Assembly (NCBI GenBank): GCA_964439395.1
Contig: CAYTNV010000003.1
Span: 77,227 to 141,226 of the forward strand
Length of the DNA: 64,000 bases
Direction of reading: 5' to 3'
From: JAUUSJ01 sp964439395
Lineage (GTDB): Bacteria > Bacillota > Clostridia > Lachnospirales > Lachnospiraceae
How positions within the stretch are numbered: position 1 is the stretch's first letter; each line of letters begins with the position of its first letter. Below the pieces are notes generated by a model. It made no database searches, was not told the DNA's origin, and was given only the letters and a program-made list of their open reading frames with translations. The position numbers and the translations under genes were made by a program. This document shows positions 9,260 through 17,294 of the stretch, one piece after another.

Positions 9260-9934
9260 TTAGTTCGTGACTTTCAGAGTAGAAATTACCATATCACTAA
9301 CCTTGCAATCCGCAGTTCTAGTCACAATGTCTTCAATCTGTGCTTTTTCGACACTAGAAAGTTCCTCCGCCTGCACACATACATCAACAGATCCATTTTG
9401 AATCGTTACGATAGAATTTAAAAATCCTTTTGAGCCAAGAAGCTGTTCCGTGGCTGCCTCTTTTTCCATCGTATCAGAGAGAGCTGTCTTTTTTGCAACT
9501 GCCTCCTCTTTTTGAGCATTCGATACATTTGCATCTTCAATAATGCTTTGTAAATTTTCTTTTGCTTTCGCATAAGTCTGTTCTCTTTCCATCTTTGTGC
9601 TTGCGATATAATTTGACACATTGGCAGAAGTGAGTACTGCCTCACCAATCTGAGTATCTGTCGCCATCTCACTCTCTTCTAAACTATCTTTTACTGGCGC
9701 ACTTACCTCATCATCATCACTGGCCTGTGCATTTTCCCCCTCCGTGCTAGCCGTCTTCGTTTCCTCCTCGGACAGCACAGTTCCATCTACTGTTTGCTCA
9801 ATTACCTCCTGACTATCTTCTCCCTCCTTCACAACAGATAAATCTCTGCCTGAGAAATTTAGATATCCTGCCACTGCAATCATAACTGCCAAGGCTGTGA
9901 TAAGCATCTGATTCTTTTTTACTCTAACTTTCAT
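9260..9934 (-). CDS. spoIIIAH: Stage III sporulation protein AH
   Basis: Mother-cell component of the SpoIIIA-SpoIIQ channel that bridges to the forespore. The 224-aa protein has one N-terminal membrane segment (about residues 9-26), then an acidic linker of about 90 residues rich in Glu, Ser and Thr, and a C-terminal ring-building-motif domain beginning near residue 105 (NYIASTKMEREQTYAKAK). The start overlaps the end of spoIIIAG by 4 nt. It is the last gene of spoIIIA. Confidence 0.93.
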   Translation of the reverse strand: MKVRVKKNQMLITALAVMIAVAGYLNFSGRDLSVVKEGEDSQEVIEQTVDGTVLSEEETKTASTEGENAQASDDDEVSAPVKDSLEESEMATDTQIGEAVLTSANVSNYIASTKMEREQTYAKAKENLQSIIEDANVSNAQKEEAVAKKTALSDTMEKEAATEQLLGSKGFLNSIVTIQNGSVDVCVQAEELSSVEKAQIEDIVTRTADCKVSDMVISTLKVTN

Positions 9935-10482
9935 TTTCCTTCCTCCATTTTTAATACTTTTATTTTATTCACTTCCAAATGAAATAGAACTTGAACCGCC
10001 TCTGTGACCTCTTTTACAATAACTGGATTTCCTCCTCCTTCCAGTACTACGACAACTCCTGCCACCTTTGGCTCTATCTCTTTTATTATGTATGGTTCCT
10101 GATTCCCACTATTTTCTGTAAGAACAGTCTCCTCGTTTTCCTTTATCACATCGTTCGTTTTTGTATCCTCTTTCATTTTTTCTTGCTCTGTCTGCGTATC
10201 TTTATTCAACACAGCCTCCTTGGAAGATTCTAATGTCAACATAACCTCCACTTTTCCCACTCCCTCAATGGTCCTTAATGTCTGCTCTAGTTTTCCCTCC
10301 ATTGCCTCAATATAAGCATCATTTTCTGTTACTTCTAGTTTACTCTCCTCTTTTTCTACCCGTGACTCCTGTTTTTGTGGAATACTAAGTACTAAAAGTA
10401 AAATCCCAGCGAATGCCATCAATAAAATTTTAGGAAGACCAATCTCTTTTATTGAGAATCCTTTCTTTCCATCTTTTTCCAT
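9931..10482 (-). CDS. spoIIIAG: Stage III sporulation protein AG
   Basis: A 183-aa component that forms the large ring of the SpoIIIA complex in the intermembrane space. One membrane segment lies at about residues 15-33 (PKILLMAFAGILLLVLSIP). The outer domain holds the ring-building fold, with the LRTIEGVGKVEVMLTLES strand region typical of AG and a later GVVVVLEGGGNPVIVKEVTE segment. It is 4 nt after spoIIIAF and overlaps spoIIIAH, as expected for a coupled operon. Confidence 0.93.
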   Translation of the reverse strand: MEKDGKKGFSIKEIGLPKILLMAFAGILLLVLSIPQKQESRVEKEESKLEVTENDAYIEAMEGKLEQTLRTIEGVGKVEVMLTLESSKEAVLNKDTQTEQEKMKEDTKTNDVIKENEETVLTENSGNQEPYIIKEIEPKVAGVVVVLEGGGNPVIVKEVTEAVQVLFHLEVNKIKVLKMEEGK

Positions 10483-10486
10483 ATAT

Positions 10487-11062
10487 TCACTCCTGCACCC
10501 TTACATCTATATGAGAATCATCAAGCTGATAGAAGTCTTTTATAATTTTTTTTACTTTTTCTTTCTCATTTTGTTCTAAGTTAATATAAGAATTCCCTGC
10601 TGTAGAAGATTCTATCCTCTCATTTGCCTTAGAATTTTGTTCTTGCTTTTTCACTACTATCTCCACCTTATTAATTTTCCCTAAATCTTCTTCTAAACCA
10701 ATTTCCACTTTCTGAGAATACACTTTATAATTTTCTGCCTCCAAAAGTTCTCTTATTTGCTGTCCTATTTGTAGTTCGTATAACTCTTTTTTTCTCTCCT
10801 TTTCTCTCTCTTCCAACTCCTCGCCCTCTTCTTCCATCTGCCTTATATCCACTGAAATAAATTGGCGCATAGTCTCCAAACTTATATTTTTTTTGGAGCC
10901 TACAATATCTACAATCGGTTCTACTACTAAAAATACTGTGAGAAATCCTACAAAAAGCTGAGTATAAGTCTTATAATTATCACTTGGAATCAGCTCAAGT
11001 GCGATAGAGGCTAATAATGAAAATAGAATAATATTTCTGACCCAGTTATAAAAAAAGTCCAA
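10487..11062 (-). CDS. spoIIIAF: Stage III sporulation protein AF (TTG start)
   Basis: A 191-aa protein with two N-terminal membrane helices (about residues 8-26 and 32-52) and a C-terminal cytosolic domain ending ESSTAGNSYINL...DDSHIDVRV. The reading frame stays open upstream into spoIIIAE, but no family homology lies there. The likely start is TTG at 11062, with AGAAAGG about 8 nt before it and 32 nt after the spoIIIAE stop. The product then begins with the hydrophobic DFFYNWVRNIILFSLLAS segment as in relatives. Confidence 0.88.
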   Translation of the reverse strand: MDFFYNWVRNIILFSLLASIALELIPSDNYKTYTQLFVGFLTVFLVVEPIVDIVGSKKNISLETMRQFISVDIRQMEEEGEELEEREKERKKELYELQIGQQIRELLEAENYKVYSQKVEIGLEEDLGKINKVEIVVKKQEQNSKANERIESSTAGNSYINLEQNEKEKVKKIIKDFYQLDDSHIDVRVQE

Positions 11063-11094
11063 TTTCTTTTCCTTTCTAACTTTCTTACTATTTA

Positions 11095-12369
11095 CTACAG
11101 CTTCTGATTCGTACTCATCGCCGTCATAGCAATAACTAATAAAAAAAGTGCTCCACAAGATAAAAGCACATTTAATAATAATTTTCCGCTCTCCCCCGCC
11201 GCATATAAACATTGGATCAATCTTTTATCCGAGATTGGCTGAAGCAAAGCTGCCGCAATATAATAAGTTAAGACAAATAAAATAACCTTTAAGACGGGCA
11301 CAGCTAAAATAATAATCAGACAAAAAATTCCTGCCCCTCCAATACTATTTTTAATAATCACACTTGAGCCCACAATCGTGCTTGTCACAGTTCCAAGAAG
11401 CTGTCCCGCCCCTGGAATTGCATTTAATCCCTTCTGAATCACATTCACTTTCACCGAATCGGCCGCTGGCAAAATCATACTCTGAATGACATTTACTCCA
11501 AGAACAATACCGACAACCCCTCTTAAAGCTTGGATAGAACCTTTTTTTATGAGCTCCGTAAGTTTTGAGAAATGGTCTTCTTTTGCCATATTATTGGCGA
11601 GCTCCATAATCATATACATATAAATAAGCGGAACAATTCCTTTTAACATAACCCATTCACAAACACTAATAATAATCATAAAAAACTCATACATTGCGAG
11701 TGATGTAGTAAGCCCTGTGGAAGCTGTAATTGCTAAGCTATACGATGGAATCAATACTTTCATAAAAGATAAAAGCTTTTCCATCACCTCACTCACAATC
11801 GAAGACATTAAAAAAAACGAACTTAAAATCATCGTAAACATTAAAAGATAGGCAGCGAAAAATCCCGTCTCTCCCACTTGCTGATTAAAAAATACATTTG
11901 AAAAATTAGAAAAAAAAGCTGCCATAATAGCAATAATCATAAGCTCTGCTATCATTTTTTGGTTTGTCCGACATTCCTTTCCAATCTGTCTAATAACTTC
12001 CTCTGCAATATTTTCTGCCACCTTTTTTATTTCTCCTGTCATCAAATCTTTCACAATTCCTGAAAATGAGATAGAAATTTCACTCTCCTTTTCTAACTCT
12101 CTTTGTACATCAAATAGCTGATATTCCTCCTCTATATTTATTTCTTCAAGCTCTATTATTGCCGTATTTTCTGATTCATTAAATGGATAAAATATGTTTA
12201 TTGTGGATGCATTGACTTTGAAAGAAAAGAAAGAAAAAATAAATATATTTAGAAATAGAATAATAATATTAGCTATAAATTTTATATTTATTTTATTTAT
12301 AATGAAAATTTTGAAAGATTTTAAAATATTTTGCCAGTGATGAGAAAAATATAAAACTTTTATCTTCAT
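11095..12369 (-). CDS. spoIIIAE: Stage III sporulation protein AE
   Basis: Polytopic membrane protein (424 aa) of the SpoIIIA channel. A hydrophobic N-terminal segment (about residues 33-53) may be a signal sequence. It is followed by a luminal stretch and then several membrane helices from residue 140 to the end. The conserved region GLTTSLAMYEFFMI and the loop NAIPGAGQLLGTVTSTIVG match the family. It sits 8 nt after spoIIIAD. The N-terminus up to the first hydrophobic helix is unusually rich in Lys, Phe and Ile. Confidence 0.93.
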   Translation of the reverse strand: MKIKVLYFSHHWQNILKSFKIFIINKINIKFIANIIILFLNIFIFSFFSFKVNASTINIFYPFNESENTAIIELEEINIEEEYQLFDVQRELEKESEISISFSGIVKDLMTGEIKKVAENIAEEVIRQIGKECRTNQKMIAELMIIAIMAAFFSNFSNVFFNQQVGETGFFAAYLLMFTMILSSFFLMSSIVSEVMEKLLSFMKVLIPSYSLAITASTGLTTSLAMYEFFMIIISVCEWVMLKGIVPLIYMYMIMELANNMAKEDHFSKLTELIKKGSIQALRGVVGIVLGVNVIQSMILPAADSVKVNVIQKGLNAIPGAGQLLGTVTSTIVGSSVIIKNSIGGAGIFCLIIILAVPVLKVILFVLTYYIAAALLQPISDKRLIQCLYAAGESGKLLLNVLLSCGALFLLVIAMTAMSTNQKL

Positions 12370-12377
12370 ACTATCAC

Positions 12378-12764
12378 CTATTCCAAAAATTTATTAATTG
12401 TCTCGAGTAACGTATTAATAATCGGCATACTGACTACTAAAATTGTCAATTTTCCGATTATTTCTACCTGTGTGGCAATCGACTGATATCCCGCATCTTT
12501 ACATAAATTAGAGGAAAATTCACATACATAGGCAATCCCAATTAATTTGAGCAAGACAGCCACATAGACAGGATTCACATTCATCAGACTTTGAATAGAG
12601 TTTAAAAATTCAACGATAACTGTCAATTTTTCTACTGCACAAAATAAAAAAAGGAGACAAAGAGCAATACTAAGGACAATACCAAACTCTGGCTTATACG
12701 TCTTTAGCTTAAGAGCAAGAAGACTTCCCACCACGCCTATTAAAGCTATGCGAATTATATCCAT
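12378..12764 (-). CDS. spoIIIAD: Stage III sporulation protein AD
   Basis: Small membrane protein (128 aa) with about four hydrophobic helices. The pattern LIGIAYVCEFSSNLCKDAGY (about residues 74-93) is the AC/AD family signature. It lies 41 nt downstream of spoIIIAC, with which it shares sequence type, and 8 nt before spoIIIAE. Confidence 0.92.
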   Translation of the reverse strand: MDIIRIALIGVVGSLLALKLKTYKPEFGIVLSIALCLLFLFCAVEKLTVIVEFLNSIQSLMNVNPVYVAVLLKLIGIAYVCEFSSNLCKDAGYQSIATQVEIIGKLTILVVSMPIINTLLETINKFLE

Positions 12765-12805
12765 TTCAAAACACCTCCGTCCTTTGCTCTTTTTACTTTC
12801 TCCTA

Positions 12806-13000
12806 TTATAAGAGAAATAATTTTTTCATACTATCAAATAAGTTCTCGATATATGGAATAACCCAAGATAAGACAATAATTAATCCTGCCAGGCTAATCA
12901 AAAAAGACTGCTCCTCTCTCCCTGAATGCTTTAACACCTGTCCCAAAATAGTAACTAAAATTCCCACTGCTGCAATCTTAAAAATTAATTGGACTTCCAT
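12806..13000 (-). CDS. spoIIIAC: Stage III sporulation protein AC
   Basis: A 64-aa protein with two membrane helices (about residues 5-21 and 32-52) and the short loop GQVLKHSGREEQ characteristic of SpoIIIAC. Length matches the family. About 100 nt separate it from spoIIIAB. Confidence 0.92.
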   Translation of the reverse strand: MEVQLIFKIAAVGILVTILGQVLKHSGREEQSFLISLAGLIIVLSWVIPYIENLFDSMKKLFLL

Positions 13001-13099
13001 CTCCTTCCCCCTGACATTTCTTAACTATTTATATGATTGGAACTTCGCTCCGCCTCTACTATTTACAGAAAATATAGTAGATTCACAGCTTCTCATAAA

Positions 13100-13618
13100 T
13101 CAGATGAAAATCAATACAAGCAAAATACCAATACTAATTCCAAGACATTGATATACCTTTCCCTTTTTATAAAGTTCCTCTCTATTCTTTTTTATCTCTT
13201 CCTCAAGCTGTTCCATATAAAGCTGCAAGCTATCGATTTGACTCTTTCCATCCAAATATCCAAGACTATTTCCGAGCTGTATGAGTGCCCCCTTATCATT
13301 TTTTGCAAGCTTTGACTCACGCAGCAGCTTTTCCACTTTTTCTTCCCAAATTTCTGCCATTCCAGCTTTTCTATTATCTAATAACTCACTCGCTATTGAA
13401 CAAAAAAAATTAGAAAATGGCAGCTTCGTCCTCTTTGCAACATTCAAAAATGCTTCTGGCAGAGTAGTCTTTTTATATCTAATTTCTCCCTCCAAAATTT
13501 GAACAATTCTTTTTAGCTCATAAAGCTGCTCCAACCTCATTTTACAAGAATTAGAAAAATAAAATCCGCCAAGATATCCCGATAAAATTAATAAAATACA
13601 GCCAGCTATTTTGGTCAT
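13100..13618 (-). CDS. spoIIIAB: Stage III sporulation protein AB
   Basis: A 172-aa protein with a membrane helix at each end (about residues 4-24 and 155-171). The central helical region resembles type II secretion GspF proteins, as known for this family. Conserved elements LEQLYELKRIVQILEGEIRY and LGNSLGYLDGKSQ are visible. The start overlaps the spoIIIAA stop by 4 nt. Confidence 0.92.
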   Translation of the reverse strand: MTKIAGCILLILSGYLGGFYFSNSCKMRLEQLYELKRIVQILEGEIRYKKTTLPEAFLNVAKRTKLPFSNFFCSIASELLDNRKAGMAEIWEEKVEKLLRESKLAKNDKGALIQLGNSLGYLDGKSQIDSLQLYMEQLEEEIKKNREELYKKGKVYQCLGISIGILLVLIFI

Positions 13619-14568
13619 TTCACCTTTTCCCGAAAAAGTGGATTCCCCATCGAGTCGAAAATATTTTCAATTGTCCCAACCTCTCTTTTTCCACTTAAAA
13701 TAATATAGCGGTCAAACATTTTCTCATCCAAAAGCTTACGAATCACAGGCTTTTTCTTAATATCACTAATGGATTTTCCATGTACCGTGGCAATAAGCTT
13801 ACATCCACAATTTAATACATACTCAATCGATTCTAAGTCCTCTCTCGTTCCAATTTCGTCTACTGCGATTACTTTCGGCGACATAGACCGAAGAAGCATC
13901 AGCATGCCAAGAGATTTTGGACAGCAATCTAGAACATCCGTCCTCACTCCCAAATCATTTTGCGGTACGCCGTGATAACAAGCTCCGATTTCCCCTCTCT
14001 CGTCCACAACTCCCACCGTCAATCCCTGTCTATCTTTTGTGCCATCAGACACAAGTCTTATAATATCTCGAAGCAAAGTTGTCTTTCCACAACCTGGTGG
14101 CGATATAATCATCGTGTGACAAATTTTCCCCTCATGAAAAATATATGGAAGAATTTTGTTTGCACATCCCTTCTTTTGATGAGCAAGACGTACATTTAAA
14201 AAAGAAATATGTTTTACATTTTTAATTTTATCTCCCTCCATCACAATCTTTCCAGCAAGACCAACTCGATGCCCACCTTGAATCGTCAAAAATCCCTGTC
14301 TAATCTCATCCTCATAGGCATAGAGAGAATATTGACTCATATAATCTAATGTCTGCTCAATATCCTGTTTTGACACAATATATGTATTTTCCCTTTCTTT
14401 TATCATATTTCCAGAACAATCTACAAAATATTCTTGATTTTCATATAAAACTATCAATGGCTCTTCTACTCTAAGACGAATTTCTTGCAACTTATCCTTC
14501 TCTATTGTAAGACTTTGCAAAATATTTTGTATCTTCTCTGAAAAAATAAGCAGCACTTCCTCATTCAT
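13615..14568 (-). CDS. spoIIIAA: Stage III sporulation protein AA (ATPase)
   Basis: Secretion-type ATPase (317 aa) that powers or assembles the SpoIIIA channel in the mother cell. Walker A is SPPGCGKTTLLRDI (near residue 155), Walker B is KVIAVDEIGTREDLE, and the downstream CGCKLIATVHGKSISDI segment is typical. It is the first gene of the operon, with a candidate sigma-E promoter 36 nt upstream. Confidence 0.95.
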   Translation of the reverse strand: MNEEVLLIFSEKIQNILQSLTIEKDKLQEIRLRVEEPLIVLYENQEYFVDCSGNMIKERENTYIVSKQDIEQTLDYMSQYSLYAYEDEIRQGFLTIQGGHRVGLAGKIVMEGDKIKNVKHISFLNVRLAHQKKGCANKILPYIFHEGKICHTMIISPPGCGKTTLLRDIIRLVSDGTKDRQGLTVGVVDERGEIGACYHGVPQNDLGVRTDVLDCCPKSLGMLMLLRSMSPKVIAVDEIGTREDLESIEYVLNCGCKLIATVHGKSISDIKKKPVIRKLLDEKMFDRYIILSGKREVGTIENIFDSMGNPLFREKVK

Positions 14569-14603
14569 AGTACTTCCCCTCTTTTCCTGTTCTCTTTACC
14601 ATT

Positions 14604-14631
14604 AATATATGTTCTAGGCGGTGGATTATGA
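14604..14631 (-). promoter_or_regulatory. Candidate sigma-E promoter of spoIIIA
   Basis: On the minus strand TCATAAT (14625-14631) and CATATATT (14604-14611) are separated by 13 bp. This resembles the sigma-E pattern (about TCATATT, 14 bp, CATACAAT) that drives spoIIIA in Bacillus. It sits 36 nt before the spoIIIAA start. Confidence 0.6.
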
Positions 14632-14720
14632 CTATTATTTTGAAAATATAAAAGTATATCCGTCAGTTTCAATTTTTAAAACTAAAAAAATCAACATGAA
14701 GTTATTGCTTTTATCTATAA

Positions 14721-14773
14721 AAAAAGAACTATTGCTCCATAAATTACGTATCTATTTCGCAATAGTTCTTTTT
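14721..14773. terminator. Bidirectional-type terminator after ilvA
   Basis: A perfect 15-bp stem (AAAAAGAACTATTGC at 14721-14735 with its complement at 14759-14773) and a 23-nt loop are flanked by A and T runs. It serves the minus-strand ilvA transcript that ends at 14884 and lies upstream of the spoIIIA promoter. Confidence 0.75.
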
Positions 14774-14883
14774 CTCTTATTTCTTATTATTTTTCATTGC
14801 TCCAATTGCACCGACAAAGAATCTTGCGGCAACTATATTCAAAATGAGAAGATATATTTTTATCTTTCATCACTAGTCTCATA

Positions 14884-16104
14884 TTAGTAAATATGCTTTG
14901 TCTCATCTAACTTTGGCGCATATCCCTCTTGCTGCAATCGATTAATAATCTTATCCTTATGCTCATGACCAAACGCTTCCATTGTAATAATAAGCTCCAC
15001 TGCACTATTTCTATTGATATTGACAAACTGGTTATGGTCAAGCTTAATTACATTTCCCTGCTCCTCAGCGATGATTCTAGACACATTACAAAGTTCACCT
15101 GGACGGTCAGGCAAAAGAACAGATACTGTGAAAATTCTTCCTCTCTGAATTAAACCATGCTGTACGAGTGAAGCAAACGTAATAACGTCCATATTTCCAC
15201 CACTTAGAATAGATACAACCTTTTTATCCTCGTTTTGTGGAATATGTTTTAGGGCTGCCACAGTTAATAAACCAGAGTTTTCTACAAGCATCTTATGATT
15301 TTCTAATACATCTAAAAATGCAACAATTAATTCCTCATCCTCAATCGTAATAATATCATCTAAATTTTTCTGTATATAAGGAAGCAGCTGATCTCCTGGA
15401 GTTTTTACAGCAGTACCGTCTGCAATTGTATTGACTTCCTCCAGCGTTGTAACTTGTCCATTTTCAAGAGAAGCTTTCATACAAGCAGCACCTGCTGGCT
15501 CTACACCGATGACACGAATCTGTGGATTTAAAAATTTTGCAAAAGCAGAAACACCTGTTGCCAGTCCACCGCCACCGATTGGAACTAAAATATAGTCCAC
15601 TGTCGGAAGCTCTTTTACAATCTCCATTGCGATAGAACCCTGTCCCGTTGCAACATCAAGGTCGTTAAATGGATGAATAAATGTATATCCTTTTTCTTGT
15701 TCTAATTGTCTCGCCTTCTCTGCCGCATCATCGTATACATTTCCGTATAAAACAACCTCTGCACCGAGAGCTTTTGTTCTATTTACTTTGATAAGAGGAG
15801 TTGTCGTAGGCATAACGATAGTCGCCTTCACTCCAAAAATTTTAGCTGCATAAGCAACACCTTGCGCATGATTACCAGCAGAGGCTGTTACAAGTCCTCT
15901 TGCCTTTTCTTCCTCTGTTAAAGTACTAATTTTATAGTATGCTCCACGAATTTTATAGGCACCTGTAAGCTGTAAATTTTCTGGCTTTAAATATACACGA
16001 TTTCCTGTAAGCTGTGAATAATAGTCACTTTTTACTAAGCTTGTCGGAAGGACAACTTTCTCAATTCTCTCATAAGCGTCCTCAAATTTTTTCATTGTCA
16101 ACAT
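14884..16104 (-). CDS. ilvA: Threonine ammonia-lyase (catabolic/IlvA type)
   Basis: PLP enzyme (406 aa) that converts threonine to 2-oxobutanoate and ammonia. The PLP lysine is K51 in TGAYKIRGA. The glycine-rich phosphate loop is VPIGGGGLATGV and the serine motif is SGGNMDV. A C-terminal ACT-like domain begins near residue 325 (FTVSVLLPDRPGELCNVS). This short form fits the catabolic/TdcB-with-ACT subgroup, so a role in isoleucine synthesis is not certain. The start lies only 2 nt after the ftsY stop; an alternative ATG is 9 nt further in. Confidence 0.92.
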   Translation of the reverse strand: MLTMKKFEDAYERIEKVVLPTSLVKSDYYSQLTGNRVYLKPENLQLTGAYKIRGAYYKISTLTEEEKARGLVTASAGNHAQGVAYAAKIFGVKATIVMPTTTPLIKVNRTKALGAEVVLYGNVYDDAAEKARQLEQEKGYTFIHPFNDLDVATGQGSIAMEIVKELPTVDYILVPIGGGGLATGVSAFAKFLNPQIRVIGVEPAGAACMKASLENGQVTTLEEVNTIADGTAVKTPGDQLLPYIQKNLDDIITIEDEELIVAFLDVLENHKMLVENSGLLTVAALKHIPQNEDKKVVSILSGGNMDVITFASLVQHGLIQRGRIFTVSVLLPDRPGELCNVSRIIAEEQGNVIKLDHNQFVNINRNSAVELIITMEAFGHEHKDKIINRLQQEGYAPKLDETKHIY

Positions 16105-16106
16105 TT

Positions 16107-17048
16107 CTAGTCCATCTTCCTTTCAAACAATGCATTTACAAATGCATCAGAATCAAATTTTTGTAAGTCATCTATTTTTTCTCCAATTCCAATATATTTT
16201 ACTGGAATTCCAAGCTCTGATTGAATAGCGATTGCGATGCCGCCCTTAGCAGTTCCATCTAATTTTGTCAAAATAATTCCAGAAATATCTGCCACTTCTT
16301 TAAACTGTTTTGCCTGTGCAAGAGCATTCTGTCCTGTCGTACCGTCAAGTACAATCAATGTCTCTTTATATGCATCGCTATATTCTTTCTCAATAATACG
16401 ATTGATTTTATTAAGCTCCGCCATCAAATTTTTCTTATTGTGAAGACGTCCCGCCGTATCACAAAGAAGGACATCCACATTTCTTGACTTCGCTGCCTGA
16501 ATTGCATCATAAACAACCGCTGCGGGGTCAGAACCCGCATTTTGAGCAATAACATCTACACCTGCTCTATGTGACCATTCAGTTAATTGTTCAATTGCCG
16601 CCGCACGAAATGTATCTGCTGCCGCAAGCATAACCTTTTTATTTTGGTCCTTTAAGAGGGCGGCCATCTTGCCAATTGAAGTTGTCTTACCAACACCATT
16701 TACACCGATAACAAGCACAACCGATTTTCTATTCTCAAATTCATAGGCAGTATCCTCAACTTTCATCTGGTCTTTAATAATATTAATCAATAATTCTCGG
16801 CATTCCGATGGCTCTTTTATTTTTTGTTCTCTCACTTGCTCCTTCAAATTATCAATAATATTCATTGTCGTATCGATACCGATATCGCCCATAATCAAAG
16901 TTTCCTCTAATTCTTCATAAAAATCATCATCAATTGCAGAAAATCCGCTAAAAAGAGAGTCAATTCCTGCCACGATATTATCTCTTGTCTTTGTAAGTCC
17001 TTGAATCAATCTCTTAAAAAATCCAGGCTTCTTTCCTTGTTCTTCCAT
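16107..17048 (-). CDS. ftsY: Signal recognition particle receptor FtsY
   Basis: SRP receptor GTPase (313 aa) that docks ribosome-nascent chains at the membrane. The N-terminal helical N domain covers residues 1-95. The G domain has GVNGVGKTTSIGKMA (G1), DTFRAAAIEQL, DTAGRLHNKKNLM (G3) and TKLDGTAKGG (G4). The acidic A domain is almost absent, as in most Firmicutes. It lies downstream of smc, as in Bacillus, but with a 246-bp gap. Confidence 0.96.
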   Translation of the reverse strand: MEEQGKKPGFFKRLIQGLTKTRDNIVAGIDSLFSGFSAIDDDFYEELEETLIMGDIGIDTTMNIIDNLKEQVREQKIKEPSECRELLINIIKDQMKVEDTAYEFENRKSVVLVIGVNGVGKTTSIGKMAALLKDQNKKVMLAAADTFRAAAIEQLTEWSHRAGVDVIAQNAGSDPAAVVYDAIQAAKSRNVDVLLCDTAGRLHNKKNLMAELNKINRIIEKEYSDAYKETLIVLDGTTGQNALAQAKQFKEVADISGIILTKLDGTAKGGIAIAIQSELGIPVKYIGIGEKIDDLQKFDSDAFVNALFERKMD

Positions 17049-17157
17049 ATTTTTCCTCCTTTTTCTTCTTTTCTTTTATCGAACCATTGAGATATTTTTT
17101 ATCTTACCTATACAATACTACACCAAACTATTTCATCACACAACTATTATTTTATAT

Positions 17158-17292
17158 TCAAAACGCCTTCCTATCATAAATATCGCATATCATTTTCATA
17201 GTGTTTAACCAATACACGTTCAGGAGGTCTTGGAACTTTCCTGGTCTCTCGACGTCCCTCCCCACATCATATCTACAATAAAATAATGCCAA
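17158..17292 (-). CDS. Possible small ORF between smc and ftsY
   Basis: The 246-bp smc-ftsY gap holds an in-frame run of 44 codons from a TTG at 17292 (35 codons from a GTG at 17265), ending at 17158. The translated middle reads GRDVERPGKFQDLLNVYW. The first half is more GC-rich than nearby spacers, which suggests coding or structured RNA. No good ribosome site precedes either start, and I recognise no family. The same DNA contains GGAGG paired with CCTCC and a GGAA-TTCC inverted repeat, so a structured RNA is an alternative. Confidence 0.25.
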   Translation of the reverse strand: MALFYCRYDVGRDVERPGKFQDLLNVYWLNTMKMICDIYDRKAF

Positions 17293-17294
17293 AC

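Noticed and set aside
14621..14887. Open 88-codon plus-strand frame between spoIIIAA and ilvA
   Set aside because: It lies across the candidate sigma-E promoter and a 15-bp terminator stem, has no ribosome site, and is simply AT-rich.
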